NCBI GenBank assembly: GCA_015057035.1
Contig: SVFC01000005.1
Coordinates: forward strand, 60,456 to 124,455
Reading direction: 5' to 3'
Source: Lachnospiraceae bacterium
GTDB lineage: Bacteria > Bacillota > Clostridia > Lachnospirales > Lachnospiraceae
DNA length: 64,000 nucleotides
The notes beneath the pieces are model-generated. The model was not told where the DNA came from, did not search any database, and was given only the letters and a program-made list of their open reading frames with translations. Made by a program: the position numbers and the translations under genes. Shown here piece by piece: positions 8,730 to 17,609 of this stretch. Positions within the stretch are counted from its first letter, which is position 1. Each line of letters begins with the position of its first letter.

Positions 8730-9232
8730 TTGGAATGTTTTTTGTTCTGGGAGGAATCATGTTTTTGCTATACAACTGGGTGTTGGAACAAAAAAGTGGG
8801 AGTCGTAGAATTGGAGAATTGGTAGTCTTTTTGCAGAGGTCTCTTTTTGCAATGGAAGAAGGAAAGATGCAGATTATTGAGTATTTAAAAAACTATTCCA
8901 GTAGAGAAAAAATATTAGAAGAAACTTTATATGAGATTGCGAAGAGATTAGAGCAAAAGATATATCCTAATGGGGAAGTGGTTTGGGAACAGGTTTTTTG
9001 GGAGAAGAGACAGGAGTGGAACCTGGATGAAGAAACATTTGAAATCGTTTTAGGACTGGGAAAGGGATTTTTTGGAAGGAAACGAGGCGAAAATGTTAGT
9101 TTTTTACAACGTGGAATGATGAGATTAGAAGAAAGACAGACAAAGAAAAGAGAAAAAGATGCAAAAGAACGAAAAGTATGGATCCCAGTTAGTATGTTGG
9201 GTGGAATTATGCTGATGATTATTTTGGTATAA
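8717..9232 (+). CDS. spoIIIAB: Stage III sporulation protein AB
   Basis: 171-residue component of the SpoIIIA channel, related in fold to type II secretion subunit GspF. Seen: an N-terminal transmembrane helix (residues 3-19), a helical cytoplasmic middle with many Glu/Lys (coiled-coil-like), and a C-terminal transmembrane helix (about 155-171). The start overlaps spoIIIAA by 13 bases. Size and position match the conserved operon order. Confidence 0.92.
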   Translation: MGKIIGMFFVLGGIMFLLYNWVLEQKSGSRRIGELVVFLQRSLFAMEEGKMQIIEYLKNYSSREKILEETLYEIAKRLEQKIYPNGEVVWEQVFWEKRQEWNLDEETFEIVLGLGKGFFGRKRGENVSFLQRGMMRLEERQTKKREKDAKERKVWIPVSMLGGIMLMIILV

Positions 9233-9249
9233 GTTTGAGAGGAACATAA

Positions 9250-9444
9250 ATGAGTGTATCTATTATTTTTAAGATAGCGGCAGTGGGAATCATTGTGACA
9301 ATTCTAGGACAAGTGCTAAAGCATAGTGGGCGAGAGGAACAGGCCTTTTTGCTTAGTCTGACAGGATTAATTATTGTATTGTTCTGGATTATGCCATATA
9401 TCAGTAAGTTGTTTGAGACGATGGAAACGTTATTCATGATGTAA
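9250..9444 (+). CDS. spoIIIAC: Stage III sporulation protein AC
   Basis: 64-residue integral membrane protein with two transmembrane helices (about 4-21 and 32-50) joined by the conserved KHSGREEQAF loop. Part of the membrane platform of the SpoIIIA channel. GAGAGGAAC precedes the ATG, 17 bases after spoIIIAB. Length matches the family (about 65-68). Confidence 0.93.
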   Translation: MSVSIIFKIAAVGIIVTILGQVLKHSGREEQAFLLSLTGLIIVLFWIMPYISKLFETMETLFMM

Positions 9445-9457
9445 AGGGGATGAGTTT

Positions 9458-9835
9458 ATTTTTAAAATCGGATTAATTGGGATTACAGCTGCGATTCTGG
9501 CGTCTTTAATTAAAAAAGAACGCCAGGAGTTGTTTATTATGATTGGCATTTCCACGGGGATGATCATTTTCTTTTATGTTTTATCTCAAATTCAGGTAAT
9601 CATCGGTTTTATCACAGATATGCTACAGATGGTCGCCATTGAAGAAACTTATTACATACAACTATTAAAGATGTTGGGAATAGCATATGTGGCAGAGTTT
9701 GCTTCATCTATATGTAAGGATGCAGGACATAATTCTATCTCTGGAATGATTGAACTCTTTGCCAAAATCTCCATTGTAACATTAAGTATTCCCGGGATTT
9801 TGTTTTTAGTGGAAACGTTGGAGAAGTTTGTATGA
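9458..9835 (+). CDS. spoIIIAD: Stage III sporulation protein AD, non-canonical start
   Basis: Integral membrane subunit of the SpoIIIA channel. The reading frame gives FKIGLIGITAAILA, the conserved first helix, then three more hydrophobic segments and the family core IAYVAEFASSICKDAG. The open frame runs from a stop at 9437 but contains no ATG, GTG or TTG before 9530, which lies inside the conserved protein. The best fit is an ATT start at 9458: AAGGGGA ends 7 bases upstream and the product is 125 residues (about 133 in Bacillus). Alternatives are a -1 frameshift from ATG 9450 at TTTAAAA (9461-9467), or a one-base deletion in the T5/A4 runs. The stop overlaps spoIIIAE (ATGA). Confidence 0.8.
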   Translation: MFKIGLIGITAAILASLIKKERQELFIMIGISTGMIIFFYVLSQIQVIIGFITDMLQMVAIEETYYIQLLKMLGIAYVAEFASSICKDAGHNSISGMIELFAKISIVTLSIPGILFLVETLEKFV

Positions 9836-10917
9836 TAAAAGTTGTAATTAGTGAGGTGGATGGTTATTTAAAAGAAATAACAGAGGGACTGGATTTTTCT
9901 TCTATAGAGCAATTTTTTCAGGACCATATGAGAGGTGAGGTGTCCTTTGAAGAATTGGTTTATACCGTTGCCACAGAAGGATTGGAAGGGTTGAATGCGG
10001 AGAAAATCTGTACCTTTGCCTTCGATACGATATTCTATGAATTATCATTGGCAAGACCAATGTTCCTTAAAATGTTATTGTTTTCGGTGCTTTTTTCTTT
10101 GGCTCACAGATTTCTTGCCACAAAGAATAAATATATATCAGACATTGGTTTTTTGATGATATATGCCACACTTATGGTGCTATTAATGCAGTCCTTTTTT
10201 CTGGTACGGGATATTGCATTGGAAGGAATCAATACACTAATGACGTTTTTGAGTGCTTTAATACCGACGTACGCGCTGACCATGGTGTTTTCAGGACATG
10301 TGGTATCAGGAGCAATGCTATATGAAGTGGCATTTTTGCTTATTTATCTTGTGGAAATGCTGATGAAAGTATTTTTAAGCCCGATTATTCATATTTTTGT
10401 GTTGGTATTGTTTTTAAATAATTTATTTGAAGAGGATAAGTTGTCTAAACTGGCACAGTTTATGGAAAAGGGGATTCAGGTGGTGCTGAAAACCACTTTT
10501 GGAACAGTGATTGGTTTAGGGGTTGTGCAGTCTATGCTTACACCGGCTAAGGATAAATTAACAGGAAACACTTTACTATCCGGGCTTTCTGCAATTCCAG
10601 GCATTGGTAATGTTGTAAATTCTGCTGGAGAAATTCTGCTTAGCTGTGGCATGCTGATAAAAAATAGCGTAGGAGTAGTGGCTTTAATCGCTATTGTGAT
10701 TATTACAATTATTCCTGTGCTCCAAATCGGGGTGTTTTGCGTTATGTATCATCTTTTATCCATTTTGCTACAACCAATTGCAGATGTCAGGATTACAGAG
10801 TGTGTGTCAGGGGTGGCGAGAGGTTGTGGATTGTATTTGAAGATAGTTATATATTCTATGATGCTTTTCTTTATTTTATTTTCCATTATAAGTATGGCAA
10901 CAAGCTTTGTTAGGTAG
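9832..10917 (+). CDS. spoIIIAE: Stage III sporulation protein AE
   Basis: 361-residue polytopic membrane protein, the largest membrane subunit of the SpoIIIA channel. Seen: a soluble N-terminal stretch of about 80 residues, then about six to eight hydrophobic helices, with the conserved LSGLSAIPGIGNVVNSAGE segment near residue 260. No cleavable signal is obvious. The ATG overlaps the spoIIIAD stop by 4 bases, so expression is coupled. Slightly shorter than the Bacillus protein (about 399), mainly at the N terminus. Confidence 0.94.
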   Translation: MIKVVISEVDGYLKEITEGLDFSSIEQFFQDHMRGEVSFEELVYTVATEGLEGLNAEKICTFAFDTIFYELSLARPMFLKMLLFSVLFSLAHRFLATKNKYISDIGFLMIYATLMVLLMQSFFLVRDIALEGINTLMTFLSALIPTYALTMVFSGHVVSGAMLYEVAFLLIYLVEMLMKVFLSPIIHIFVLVLFLNNLFEEDKLSKLAQFMEKGIQVVLKTTFGTVIGLGVVQSMLTPAKDKLTGNTLLSGLSAIPGIGNVVNSAGEILLSCGMLIKNSVGVVALIAIVIITIIPVLQIGVFCVMYHLLSILLQPIADVRITECVSGVARGCGLYLKIVIYSMMLFFILFSIISMATSFVR

Positions 10918-10923
10918 GTGTTT

Positions 10924-11172
10924 ATGCTAGAGTACTTAAAAAATTATTATATATTCATGCTGATTCTTATGGTGCTTTCCTTTCTGGTGCCAAAGGAAGA
11001 ATATAAGGTTTACATTCAATTTTTTATAGGAATATTTATGCTGGTGCTGTTATTAGAGCCGGTATTAGAAGTATTGACAATGGAAGATCCGTCTGCAATT
11101 TATCAGATTTTTGAAAGCATAAATGAAAAAATCCAGGAGGTATCCCGTGAATTTGTCTTTTCTGAAGGATAA
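10924..11172 (+). CDS. spoIIIAF: Stage III sporulation protein AF, very short
   Basis: 82 residues. Two transmembrane helices (about 5-23 and 29-50) with the LVPKEEYKVYIQFFIGIFM pattern typical of the N-terminal part of SpoIIIAF. The Bacillus protein is about 206 residues and carries a soluble ring-building domain after the helices; here only about 32 residues follow them. I chose ATG 10924 (AGGTAGG about 6 bases upstream); GTG 10918 is also possible. The end overlaps spoIIIAG by 26 bases. The shortness is seen; loss of the ring domain is inference. Confidence 0.85.
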   Translation: MLEYLKNYYIFMLILMVLSFLVPKEEYKVYIQFFIGIFMLVLLLEPVLEVLTMEDPSAIYQIFESINEKIQEVSREFVFSEG

Positions 11173-11542
11173 AAAGAATAAATATATTATATTTGCACTA
11201 TTAGCATTATTGGTCTTAGTGATTGTGATTCCGACATCAACAGACGAAAAATCAGGGGAAAAAACAGTTAGTGAGGCTGTTAGTGAACGGGAGATGGAAG
11301 CCCAATTAAAACGTGTTCTTTCTGCCATGGAAGGTGTAGGAGAGGTCGAAGTAATGATTACCTTTGAGACAGAAGAAAACTCGTTATTTGGAACAACTGC
11401 AACAAAAGGCAAGGTGTGTGGAGTGGTAGTTGTTGCAGAGGGAGCAGGAAATGCAGTAGTGGAGACGAGAATTTCTAATGCAATCAAGGCATTATTTTCC
11501 ATTGAAGCGCATAAGATAAGTATCGTAAAGAGAGCTAAGTAG
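11147..11542 (+). CDS. spoIIIAG: Stage III sporulation protein AG, compact form
   Basis: 131 residues: one transmembrane helix (about 11-28), a linker, then a ring-building-motif domain. The domain starts at LKRVLSAMEGVGEVEVMITF and resumes with GVVVVAEGAGNAVVETRI. In Bacillus SpoIIIAG (about 229 residues) a long beta-rich insertion separates these two parts and shapes the large ring; here only about a dozen residues (SLFGTTATKGKV) do so. The start is GTG 11147, since AGGAGG lies 6 bases upstream; an in-frame ATG at 11123 would include that site. It overlaps spoIIIAF by 26 bases. Confidence 0.9.
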   Translation: MNLSFLKDKKNKYIIFALLALLVLVIVIPTSTDEKSGEKTVSEAVSEREMEAQLKRVLSAMEGVGEVEVMITFETEENSLFGTTATKGKVCGVVVVAEGAGNAVVETRISNAIKALFSIEAHKISIVKRAK

Positions 11543-11553
11543 GAGGAAGAAAG

Positions 11554-12165
11554 TTGAAAAGAAAAATTCATAAAAATCAGGTGGTAATTGCTGCACTTGC
11601 AGTTTTAATTGCAATTGCAGGCTACATAAGCTACGACAAAGCGAATCCTGGAAACAATCCGTTGGATAAAGAAGCAAATGCAAATGGAACAGATTCCACA
11701 GATTGGGATGATTTGGTTTGGAACGAGGGAAATACAGAAATTGTTTCTGGGACAGAGGATTTAAATCCAGGAGAATCATTGCTTACGGGAACACTCATTG
11801 ATGCATCAAATTATGCTGCAGCGGTAAAACTAAATCGTGAACAGATTCGTGCTAAAAATCAGGAGGCTCTGTTAGAAATCATTAATAATGAGAATCTTTC
11901 GGATAAAACCAAGCAGGATGCAGTGGATAAGATGGTTCTTATGGCATCCTGGTCAGAAAAAGAAGCCGATGCAGAAATGCTTTTGGAAGCAAAAGGTTTT
12001 ACTAATGTTGTAGTTAGTATCAGTGAAGATTGTTGTGATGTAGTCCTTGACATGGGGGAAGTAACAGACGCAAAACGTGCCCAGGTAGAGGATGTTGTGA
12101 AACGTAAAACAGGCGTATCTGCGGATAAGATTATTATTACACCAATTAATGCAGGCGGAAAATAA
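11554..12165 (+). CDS. spoIIIAH: Stage III sporulation protein AH
   Basis: 203-residue mother-cell membrane protein. In Bacillus its outer domain meets forespore SpoIIQ across the intermembrane space. Seen: an N-terminal basic stretch, one transmembrane helix (about 9-25), an acidic linker with DSTDWDD, and a C-terminal ring-building domain ending in KTGVSADKIIITPIN. The start is TTG 11554 with TAGGAGGAAG about 8 bases upstream. Length is close to Bacillus (218). No spoIIQ gene is in this window. Confidence 0.93.
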   Translation: MKRKIHKNQVVIAALAVLIAIAGYISYDKANPGNNPLDKEANANGTDSTDWDDLVWNEGNTEIVSGTEDLNPGESLLTGTLIDASNYAAAVKLNREQIRAKNQEALLEIINNENLSDKTKQDAVDKMVLMASWSEKEADAEMLLEAKGFTNVVVSISEDCCDVVLDMGEVTDAKRAQVEDVVKRKTGVSADKIIITPINAGGK

Positions 12166-12174
12166 AGAAATACG

Positions 12175-12203
12175 TTGAAAATACATAAAAAATAAAGTAT
12201 ACT
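12175..12203 (+). promoter_or_regulatory. Sigma-A type promoter for prfC
   Basis: TTGAAA and TATACT separated by exactly 17 bases, beginning 10 bases after the spoIIIAH stop and about 58 bases before the prfC start. It lets prfC be expressed independently of the sporulation operon. Confidence 0.7.
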
Positions 12204-12260
12204 ATCAAGCGGTGCTTTTTGAATTGTACATATTTGAAAGAATATTTGGAGGAATTTTAA

Positions 12261-13853
12261 GTGAGTAACTTAAGAAAAGAAATAGAGAAAAGACGTACCT
12301 TTGCCATTATTTCCCATCCTGACGCGGGAAAAACAACTTTAACAGAAAAGTTCCTGTTATATGGTGGAGCTATTAATCTGGCTGGTTCCGTAAAAGGAAA
12401 AGCAACAGCACGCCATGCAGTTTCTGACTGGATGGAAATTGAAAAACAGAGAGGTATTTCTGTTACATCATCCGTGCTTCAGTTTAATTACGATGGATAT
12501 TGTATCAATATTCTGGACACACCAGGACATCAGGATTTCTCGGAAGATACCTATCGTACCCTTATGGCAGCGGACTCTGCCGTAATGGTTATTGACGGTA
12601 GCAAGGGTGTAGAAGCACAGACTCGTAAATTATTTAAGGTTTGTGTAATGCGTCATATTCCTATTTTTACCTTTATTAATAAGATGGACCGTGATGCTAA
12701 CGATACTTTCGATTTGCTTGGCGAAATTGAAACAGAGCTTGGTATCGAGACTTGTCCTGTAAACTGGCCAATTGGTTCTGGTAAGGAATTTAAGGGGGTA
12801 TACGACCGTAACAGCAAGCAGGTAAGACTTTTTTCGGATACCTTAAAAGGAACAAAAGAAGGTACAGAAACTTTAATTTCCATTGATGATCCATCTTTAA
12901 AAGATGTGATTGGGGAATCTTTTTATAATCAGTTAATGGATGAAATCGAATTATTGGATGGTGCCAGCGCAGAATTTGATTTGGAACAGGTTTCCAACGG
13001 TGAGTTATCACCAGTATTTTTTGGCTCTGCACTTACAAACTTCGGTGTAGAGACATTCCTGCAGCATTTCTTACAGATGACTTCTTCGCCATTGGCACGT
13101 AAGTCAGATGCGGGAATTATTGATCCATTTAATGAAGATTTTTCTGCCTTTGTATTTAAGATTCAGGCGAATATGAATAAGAATCATCGCGACCGTATCG
13201 CATTTATGCGTATCTGTTCTGGTAAGTTTGATGCTGGTATGGAGGTGTTCCATGTGCAGGGCAAGAAAAATATCAAGCTTTCTCAGCCACAGCAGATGAT
13301 GGCAGACGAACGTAAGATGGTAGAAGAAGCATACGCGGGTGATATTATTGGTATTTTTGACCCAGGCATTTTCTCTATTGGGGATACACTTACCACTGCA
13401 AAAGACAAATTTGCCTTTGAAGGTATTCCAACTTTTGCTCCTGAACATTTTGCACGCGTGCGTCTCATTGACTCTATGAAACGTAAGCAGTTCGTAAAAG
13501 GTGTAACACAGATTGCCCAAGAAGGTGCAATTCAGATTTTCCAGGAATATAAAGGTGGAATGGAAGAAATCATCGTTGGTGTAGTAGGTGTGCTTCAGTT
13601 TGACGTATTAAAATTCCGTTTGGAAAGTGAATATAACGTAGAAATCCGTTTGGAAAGTCTTCCTTATGAACATATTCGCTGGATTGAAAATAAAGATCAG
13701 GTGGATGTGGATGCGTTATCAGGAACCTCAGATATGAAGAAGGTAATTGATATGAAGGGTAATCCATTGCTTCTCTTTATTAATGCTTGGAGTGTGGGTA
13801 TGACGCTTGATAGAAACAAAGGACTTGTATTGACAGAGTTTAGTAAAAATTAG
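12261..13853 (+). CDS. prfC: Peptide chain release factor 3
   Basis: 530-residue translational GTPase that recycles release factors RF1/RF2 from the ribosome. Seen: P-loop HPDAGKTT (about residues 19-26), switch region RGISVTSS, DTPGHQDF and NKMD motifs, then EF-Tu-like domain 2 and a C-terminal domain ending VGMTLDRNKGLVLTEF. Full family length. The start is GTG 12261 with GGAGGA 7 bases upstream. It has its own promoter and terminator, so it is monocistronic. Confidence 0.97.
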   Translation: MSNLRKEIEKRRTFAIISHPDAGKTTLTEKFLLYGGAINLAGSVKGKATARHAVSDWMEIEKQRGISVTSSVLQFNYDGYCINILDTPGHQDFSEDTYRTLMAADSAVMVIDGSKGVEAQTRKLFKVCVMRHIPIFTFINKMDRDANDTFDLLGEIETELGIETCPVNWPIGSGKEFKGVYDRNSKQVRLFSDTLKGTKEGTETLISIDDPSLKDVIGESFYNQLMDEIELLDGASAEFDLEQVSNGELSPVFFGSALTNFGVETFLQHFLQMTSSPLARKSDAGIIDPFNEDFSAFVFKIQANMNKNHRDRIAFMRICSGKFDAGMEVFHVQGKKNIKLSQPQQMMADERKMVEEAYAGDIIGIFDPGIFSIGDTLTTAKDKFAFEGIPTFAPEHFARVRLIDSMKRKQFVKGVTQIAQEGAIQIFQEYKGGMEEIIVGVVGVLQFDVLKFRLESEYNVEIRLESLPYEHIRWIENKDQVDVDALSGTSDMKKVIDMKGNPLLLFINAWSVGMTLDRNKGLVLTEFSKN

Positions 13854-13860
13854 TATAATT

Positions 13861-13891
13861 AGACAGTCACTTAGGTGGCTGTCTTTTTTTC
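13861..13891 (+). terminator. Intrinsic terminator after prfC
   Basis: A 10-bp stem (AGACAGTCAC with GTGGCTGTCT, one T-G pair), 4-base loop, T7 tail. Confidence 0.88.
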
Positions 13892-13979
13892 ATATATTTA
13901 TAATCTTTCGAGTGGAGACGAGAGATTTTTATCGATTAAACCGATTCAAATAATTTATCCCTATTTTTGAATTTTATTG

Positions 13980-14008
13980 TTGACAAGGAGAGATTTTTGT
14001 ACTACTAT
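13980..14008 (+). promoter_or_regulatory. recA promoter
   Basis: A consensus TTGACA -35 and TACTAT -10 with 17-base spacing, about 60 bases upstream of the recA start. The LexA-like boxes lie just downstream of the predicted transcription start. Confidence 0.8.
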
Positions 14009-14019
14009 AAGAACAGAGA

Positions 14020-14046
14020 CAAACATCTGTTCGGAACAAATATTCG
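14020..14046. promoter_or_regulatory. Two overlapping LexA-like boxes
   Basis: CAAACATCTGTTCG (14020-14033) matches the Firmicute LexA/DinR box CGAACATATGTTCG at 12 of 14 positions. GGAACAAATATTCG (14033-14046) matches at 11 of 14. Each has one perfect half-site, and the two share one base. Placed over the start of the recA transcript, they indicate SOS repression. Confidence 0.7.
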
Positions 14047-14067
14047 AACGAAAAGGAGAATTTTATT

Positions 14068-15111
14068 ATGGCAAGAGAAGATAAATTAAAAGCATTGGAT
14101 GCGGCAATTGCACAGATTGAGAAGCAGTATGGTAAGGGCTCTGTAATGAAGCTTGGAGAGAACGCTGCTAATATGAACGTAGAAGTAGTTCCAACAGGTT
14201 CTTTAAGCCTTGATATTGCATTAGGATTAGGTGGACTTCCTAAGGGACGTATTATCGAAATCTATGGACCAGAATCTTCTGGTAAGACAACTGTTGCCCT
14301 TCATTGCGTAGCAGAAGTACAGAGACGTGGCGGTATTGCAGGATTTATTGATGCAGAACATGCACTTGATCCAGCATATGCTAAGAATATTGGTGTAGAT
14401 ATTGATAATCTTTATATTTCACAGCCAGACTGCGGAGAGCAGGCATTAGAGATTACAGAAACTATGGTTCGCTCTGGCGCCGTAGATATTGTTATTGTTG
14501 ACTCTGTTGCAGCCCTTGTTCCTAAGGCTGAAATCGATGGAGATATGGGAGATTCTCATGTAGGACTTCAGGCTCGTCTTATGAGCCAGGCTCTTCGTAA
14601 ATTAACAGGTGTTATTAGCAAGTCTAACTGTATCGTTATTTTCATCAACCAGTTGCGTGAAAAGGTTGGCGTTATGTTTGGTAACCCTGAAACAACGACT
14701 GGTGGTCGTGCTCTGAAATTCTACTCATCTGTTCGTCTTGATGTAAGAAGAGTAGAAGCGTTAAAGCAGGCAGGAGAGGTAATCGGTAATCATACCAGAG
14801 TAAAAGTTGTTAAGAATAAGGTGGCTCCACCATTTAAAGAAGCAGAATTTGATATTATGTTCGGACAAGGAATTTCTAAAGAAGGAGACATTCTTGATTT
14901 AGCAGCAAATGTAGGCATCATCAATAAGTCTGGTGCATGGTATGCATATAATGGAGACAAGATTGGTCAAGGCCGTGAAAATGCTAAGATTTACTTGAAA
15001 GAGAATCCAGCTTTCTGCGACATGATTGAAGAAATGGTTAGAGAACATTATTTTAACCACCCAGAAGATGTTGCTGAAGCTTCACCAGTAGTAGATGACG
15101 ATGAAGAATAA
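14068..15111 (+). CDS. recA: Recombinase RecA
   Basis: 347-residue ATP-dependent strand-exchange protein and LexA co-protease. Seen: Walker A GPESSGKT at residues 67-74, the DNA-binding loop 1 region [40 protein letters not shown] (loop 2), and an acidic C terminus ending DDDEE. AAAAGGAGA precedes ATG 14068. Regulated by the LexA-type boxes at 14020-14046. It overlaps recX by 17 bases. Confidence 0.99.
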   Translation: MAREDKLKALDAAIAQIEKQYGKGSVMKLGENAANMNVEVVPTGSLSLDIALGLGGLPKGRIIEIYGPESSGKTTVALHCVAEVQRRGGIAGFIDAEHALDPAYAKNIGVDIDNLYISQPDCGEQALEITETMVRSGAVDIVIVDSVAALVPKAEIDGDMGDSHVGLQARLMSQALRKLTGVISKSNCIVIFINQLREKVGVMFGNPETTTGGRALKFYSSVRLDVRRVEALKQAGEVIGNHTRVKVVKNKVAPPFKEAEFDIMFGQGISKEGDILDLAANVGIINKSGAWYAYNGDKIGQGRENAKIYLKENPAFCDMIEEMVREHYFNHPEDVAEASPVVDDDEE

Positions 15112-15733
15112 CATTTCCTCTGTTAGAGTCTGTGGAATTGAAAAACTTGAAAAGGGAAAATATCGCATAGGTTTTGATACAGGGATTCGGTGTCTTGTAT
15201 ATGGATATGAAATCCGTGGTATGAAATTGGAAGAGGATACATATATATCAACAGAGCTATACCAGCATATCTTAAAAGAGATAGTTGGTAAGCGTGCGAA
15301 AAAGCGAGCTTTGCATTTGTTGGAACGAATGGATAGAACGGAGCAACAACTCAGAGAGAAGTTGATATCTTCTGAATATCCGGACGAATGCATCGATGAT
15401 GCAATTGCCTATGTTAAGAGTTTTCATTATTTGGATGATTCCAGATATGCAGAGAACTATATTAGATATTCCAAAGAAAAGTTAAGCAAACAGCAGATTA
15501 AGCAGAAACTTACCATCAAAGGTGTTTCACGAGAACTAATTCAGGATGCTCTTGATAGTGAATATGATGCAGATGAAACTGTTCATATTCGTAAACTCCT
15601 AGAGAAAAAACATTATGATAGTTCAAATTGTGATGAAGGTGAATTTCGAAGAATATATCAGTATATTTTAAGACGTGGTTTTCGTAGTAATGACATTTTA
15701 AAAGAAATGAAATCTTTTCAGGAGCCGTTATAA
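15095..15733 (+). CDS. recX: Regulatory protein RecX
   Basis: 212-residue RecA modulator that caps or destabilises RecA filaments. Seen: an N-terminal extension, then three-helix repeats typical of RecX, including [20 protein letters not shown] and the [13 protein letters not shown] motif, and the repeat ending [13 protein letters not shown]. The start lies in the end of recA (17-base overlap; ATG at 15095 or 15101) without a clear ribosome site, so translation is probably coupled to recA. This is the usual recA-recX arrangement, placing recX under SOS control. Confidence 0.93.
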   Translation: MTMKNNISSVRVCGIEKLEKGKYRIGFDTGIRCLVYGYEIRGMKLEEDTYISTELYQHILKEIVGKRAKKRALHLLERMDRTEQQLREKLISSEYPDECIDDAIAYVKSFHYLDDSRYAENYIRYSKEKLSKQQIKQKLTIKGVSRELIQDALDSEYDADETVHIRKLLEKKHYDSSNCDEGEFRRIYQYILRRGFRSNDILKEMKSFQEPL

Positions 15734-15751
15734 TCTAACGGCTCCTTTTTC
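15721..15751 (+). terminator. Intrinsic terminator after recX
   Basis: Perfect 10-bp stem GGAGCCGTTA/TAACGGCTCC followed by T5; the 5' arm includes the recX stop region. Confidence 0.9.
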
Positions 15752-15817
15752 GTATCTCATTAACACAAGATGTTGTACATTTTGTCTAAACAATTCTATA
15801 TAAAGCTACTATATTGC

Positions 15818-15846
15818 TTGACATATGTTTGAAAAAAGTATAAAAT
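15818..15846 (+). promoter_or_regulatory. Probable rny promoter
   Basis: TTGACA and TAAAAT with a 17-base spacer, about 80 bases upstream of the rny start; TATAAA two bases earlier is an alternative -10. Confidence 0.6.
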
Positions 15847-15927
15847 CTTAGTGTTGTAAACTATGCATATGTAAAAGTATGTTTTGTTATATGTACAATG
15901 AAAATTTAATAAAGGAGGTGCTCCTGT

Positions 15928-17481
15928 ATGGATCCGATTCTTGTTGCGGTAATCTGTGTGGTTGCAGTAGTTATTACAGCAGTAGTAATGTGGTTTGTAG
16001 CAGAGAATTATCATAAGAATTCTGCGAAGTCCAAAATTGGTAATGCTGAAGAACGTGCCAGAGAGATTATTGACGATGCAGTAAAGACAGCGGAAGCGAA
16101 GAAGCGTGAATCAATGCTTGAACTCAAAGAAGAGACCATTCGTACTAAGAATGAACTCGACAAAGAGATTAAAGAGCGTAGAAACGAGATTCAGCGTAAC
16201 GAACGTCGTATTGTTCAGAAGGAAGAAAATCTGGATAAGAAGATGGAAGTAATGGAGAAACGCGAAGCAAACTTTGCAGCGAAGGAAGAAGAGCTTAACA
16301 AGCAGAAAGCAGAAATTGCAGCGCTTAATGAACAGCGTATACAGGAACTAGAAAGAATCTCTGGATTAACCTCCGAACAAGCAAAAGAATATCTCTTAAA
16401 GACCATTGAAGAAGATGTTAAACTTGATACTGCAAAATTAATTAAGGAATTAGAAAACAAAGCAAAGGAAGAAGCTAATAAGAAGGCAAAGGATTATGTT
16501 GTAACAGCAATCCAGAGATGTGCAGCTGACCACGTGGCTGAAACCACAATCTCAGTAGTACAGCTTCCAAATGATGAAATGAAAGGCCGCATCATTGGTA
16601 GAGAGGGCCGTAATATCCGTACTCTTGAAACAATGACAGGAGTTGACCTTATTATTGATGATACTCCTGAAGCAGTTATTTTATCAAGCTTCGATCCAAT
16701 TCGTAGAGAAGTAGCTAGAATCGCTTTGGAAAAACTTATCGTAGACGGACGTATTCATCCAGCTAGAATCGAAGAAATGGTAGAAAAAGCTCAGAAAGAA
16801 GTAGAAACCATGATTCGTGAAGAAGGTGAAGCGGCAGTTCTTGAAGTGGGAATTCATGGAATTCATCCAGAACTTATCCGTTTGCTTGGTAAGATGAAGT
16901 TTAGAACAAGCTATGGACAGAATGCATTAAAGCATTCGATTGAAGTTTCACAACTCGCAGGATTACTTGCAGCTGAAATTGGAGAAGACGTAAGACTTGC
17001 AAAACGTGCAGGTTTATTACATGATATCGGTAAGGCAGTTGACCACGATATGGAAGGCTCACATATTCAGTTAGGTGTGGAATTATGTAAGAAGTATAAA
17101 GAATCATCACTTGTGATTAATGCAGTAGAATCACATCATGGTGATGTAGAACCAACTTCTCTTATTGCATGTTTAGTACAGGCTGCTGATACAATCAGCG
17201 CAGCTAGACCTGGTGCTAGAAGAGAAACATTGGAAACATATTCTAACAGATTACAGCAGTTAGAAAACATTACAAATGGTTATAAGGGTGTTGAAAAATC
17301 TTTTGCTATTCAGGCAGGTAGAGAGATTCGTATTATGGTAGTTCCTGAACAGATCAGCGATGCTGATATGGTACTTATGGCTCGCGATATTTCAAAACAG
17401 ATTGAGTCTGAATTAGAATATCCAGGTCAGATTAAAGTAAACGTAATTCGTGAAAGTAGAGTTATTGATTACGCAAAATAA
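15928..17481 (+). CDS. rny: Ribonuclease Y
   Basis: 517-residue membrane-anchored endoribonuclease that starts mRNA decay in Firmicutes. Seen: an N-terminal transmembrane helix (residues 4-24), a long charged coiled coil (about 30-200) rich in Glu/Lys/Arg, a KH domain with [12 protein letters not shown], and an HD domain with [10 protein letters not shown]. Full family length. A strong AAAGGAGGTG site precedes ATG 15928. It has its own promoter and terminator and follows recA-recX, an arrangement also seen in other Clostridia. Confidence 0.98.
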   Translation: MDPILVAVICVVAVVITAVVMWFVAENYHKNSAKSKIGNAEERAREIIDDAVKTAEAKKRESMLELKEETIRTKNELDKEIKERRNEIQRNERRIVQKEENLDKKMEVMEKREANFAAKEEELNKQKAEIAALNEQRIQELERISGLTSEQAKEYLLKTIEEDVKLDTAKLIKELENKAKEEANKKAKDYVVTAIQRCAADHVAETTISVVQLPNDEMKGRIIGREGRNIRTLETMTGVDLIIDDTPEAVILSSFDPIRREVARIALEKLIVDGRIHPARIEEMVEKAQKEVETMIREEGEAAVLEVGIHGIHPELIRLLGKMKFRTSYGQNALKHSIEVSQLAGLLAAEIGEDVRLAKRAGLLHDIGKAVDHDMEGSHIQLGVELCKKYKESSLVINAVESHHGDVEPTSLIACLVQAADTISAARPGARRETLETYSNRLQQLENITNGYKGVEKSFAIQAGREIRIMVVPEQISDADMVLMARDISKQIESELEYPGQIKVNVIRESRVIDYAK

Positions 17482-17500
17482 TTTTCAAAAGCACTATCAA

Positions 17501-17533
17501 AGAAAGTCTTGAGATTTCAGGACTTTCTTTTTT
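17501..17533 (+). terminator. Intrinsic terminator after rny
   Basis: Stem AGAAAGTC-TTGA with TCAG-GACTTTCT (one T-G pair), 4-base loop, T6 tail. Confidence 0.88.
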
Positions 17534-17609
17534 GCTTTGTAGGATTTTGTTTTCTAAAAACGGTTTCTGTGTTACTATAGGTACATAAAAAACCAACAGG
17601 AGATGAAAT

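Noticed and set aside
9530..9835. TTG 9530 as the spoIIIAD start
   Set aside because: It would remove the conserved first helix; no ribosome site precedes it.
11065..11571. 168-residue minus-strand reading frame
   Set aside because: Opposite spoIIIAF/spoIIIAG, which have conserved sequence and ribosome sites; Ser/Thr-rich composition is typical of an antisense shadow.
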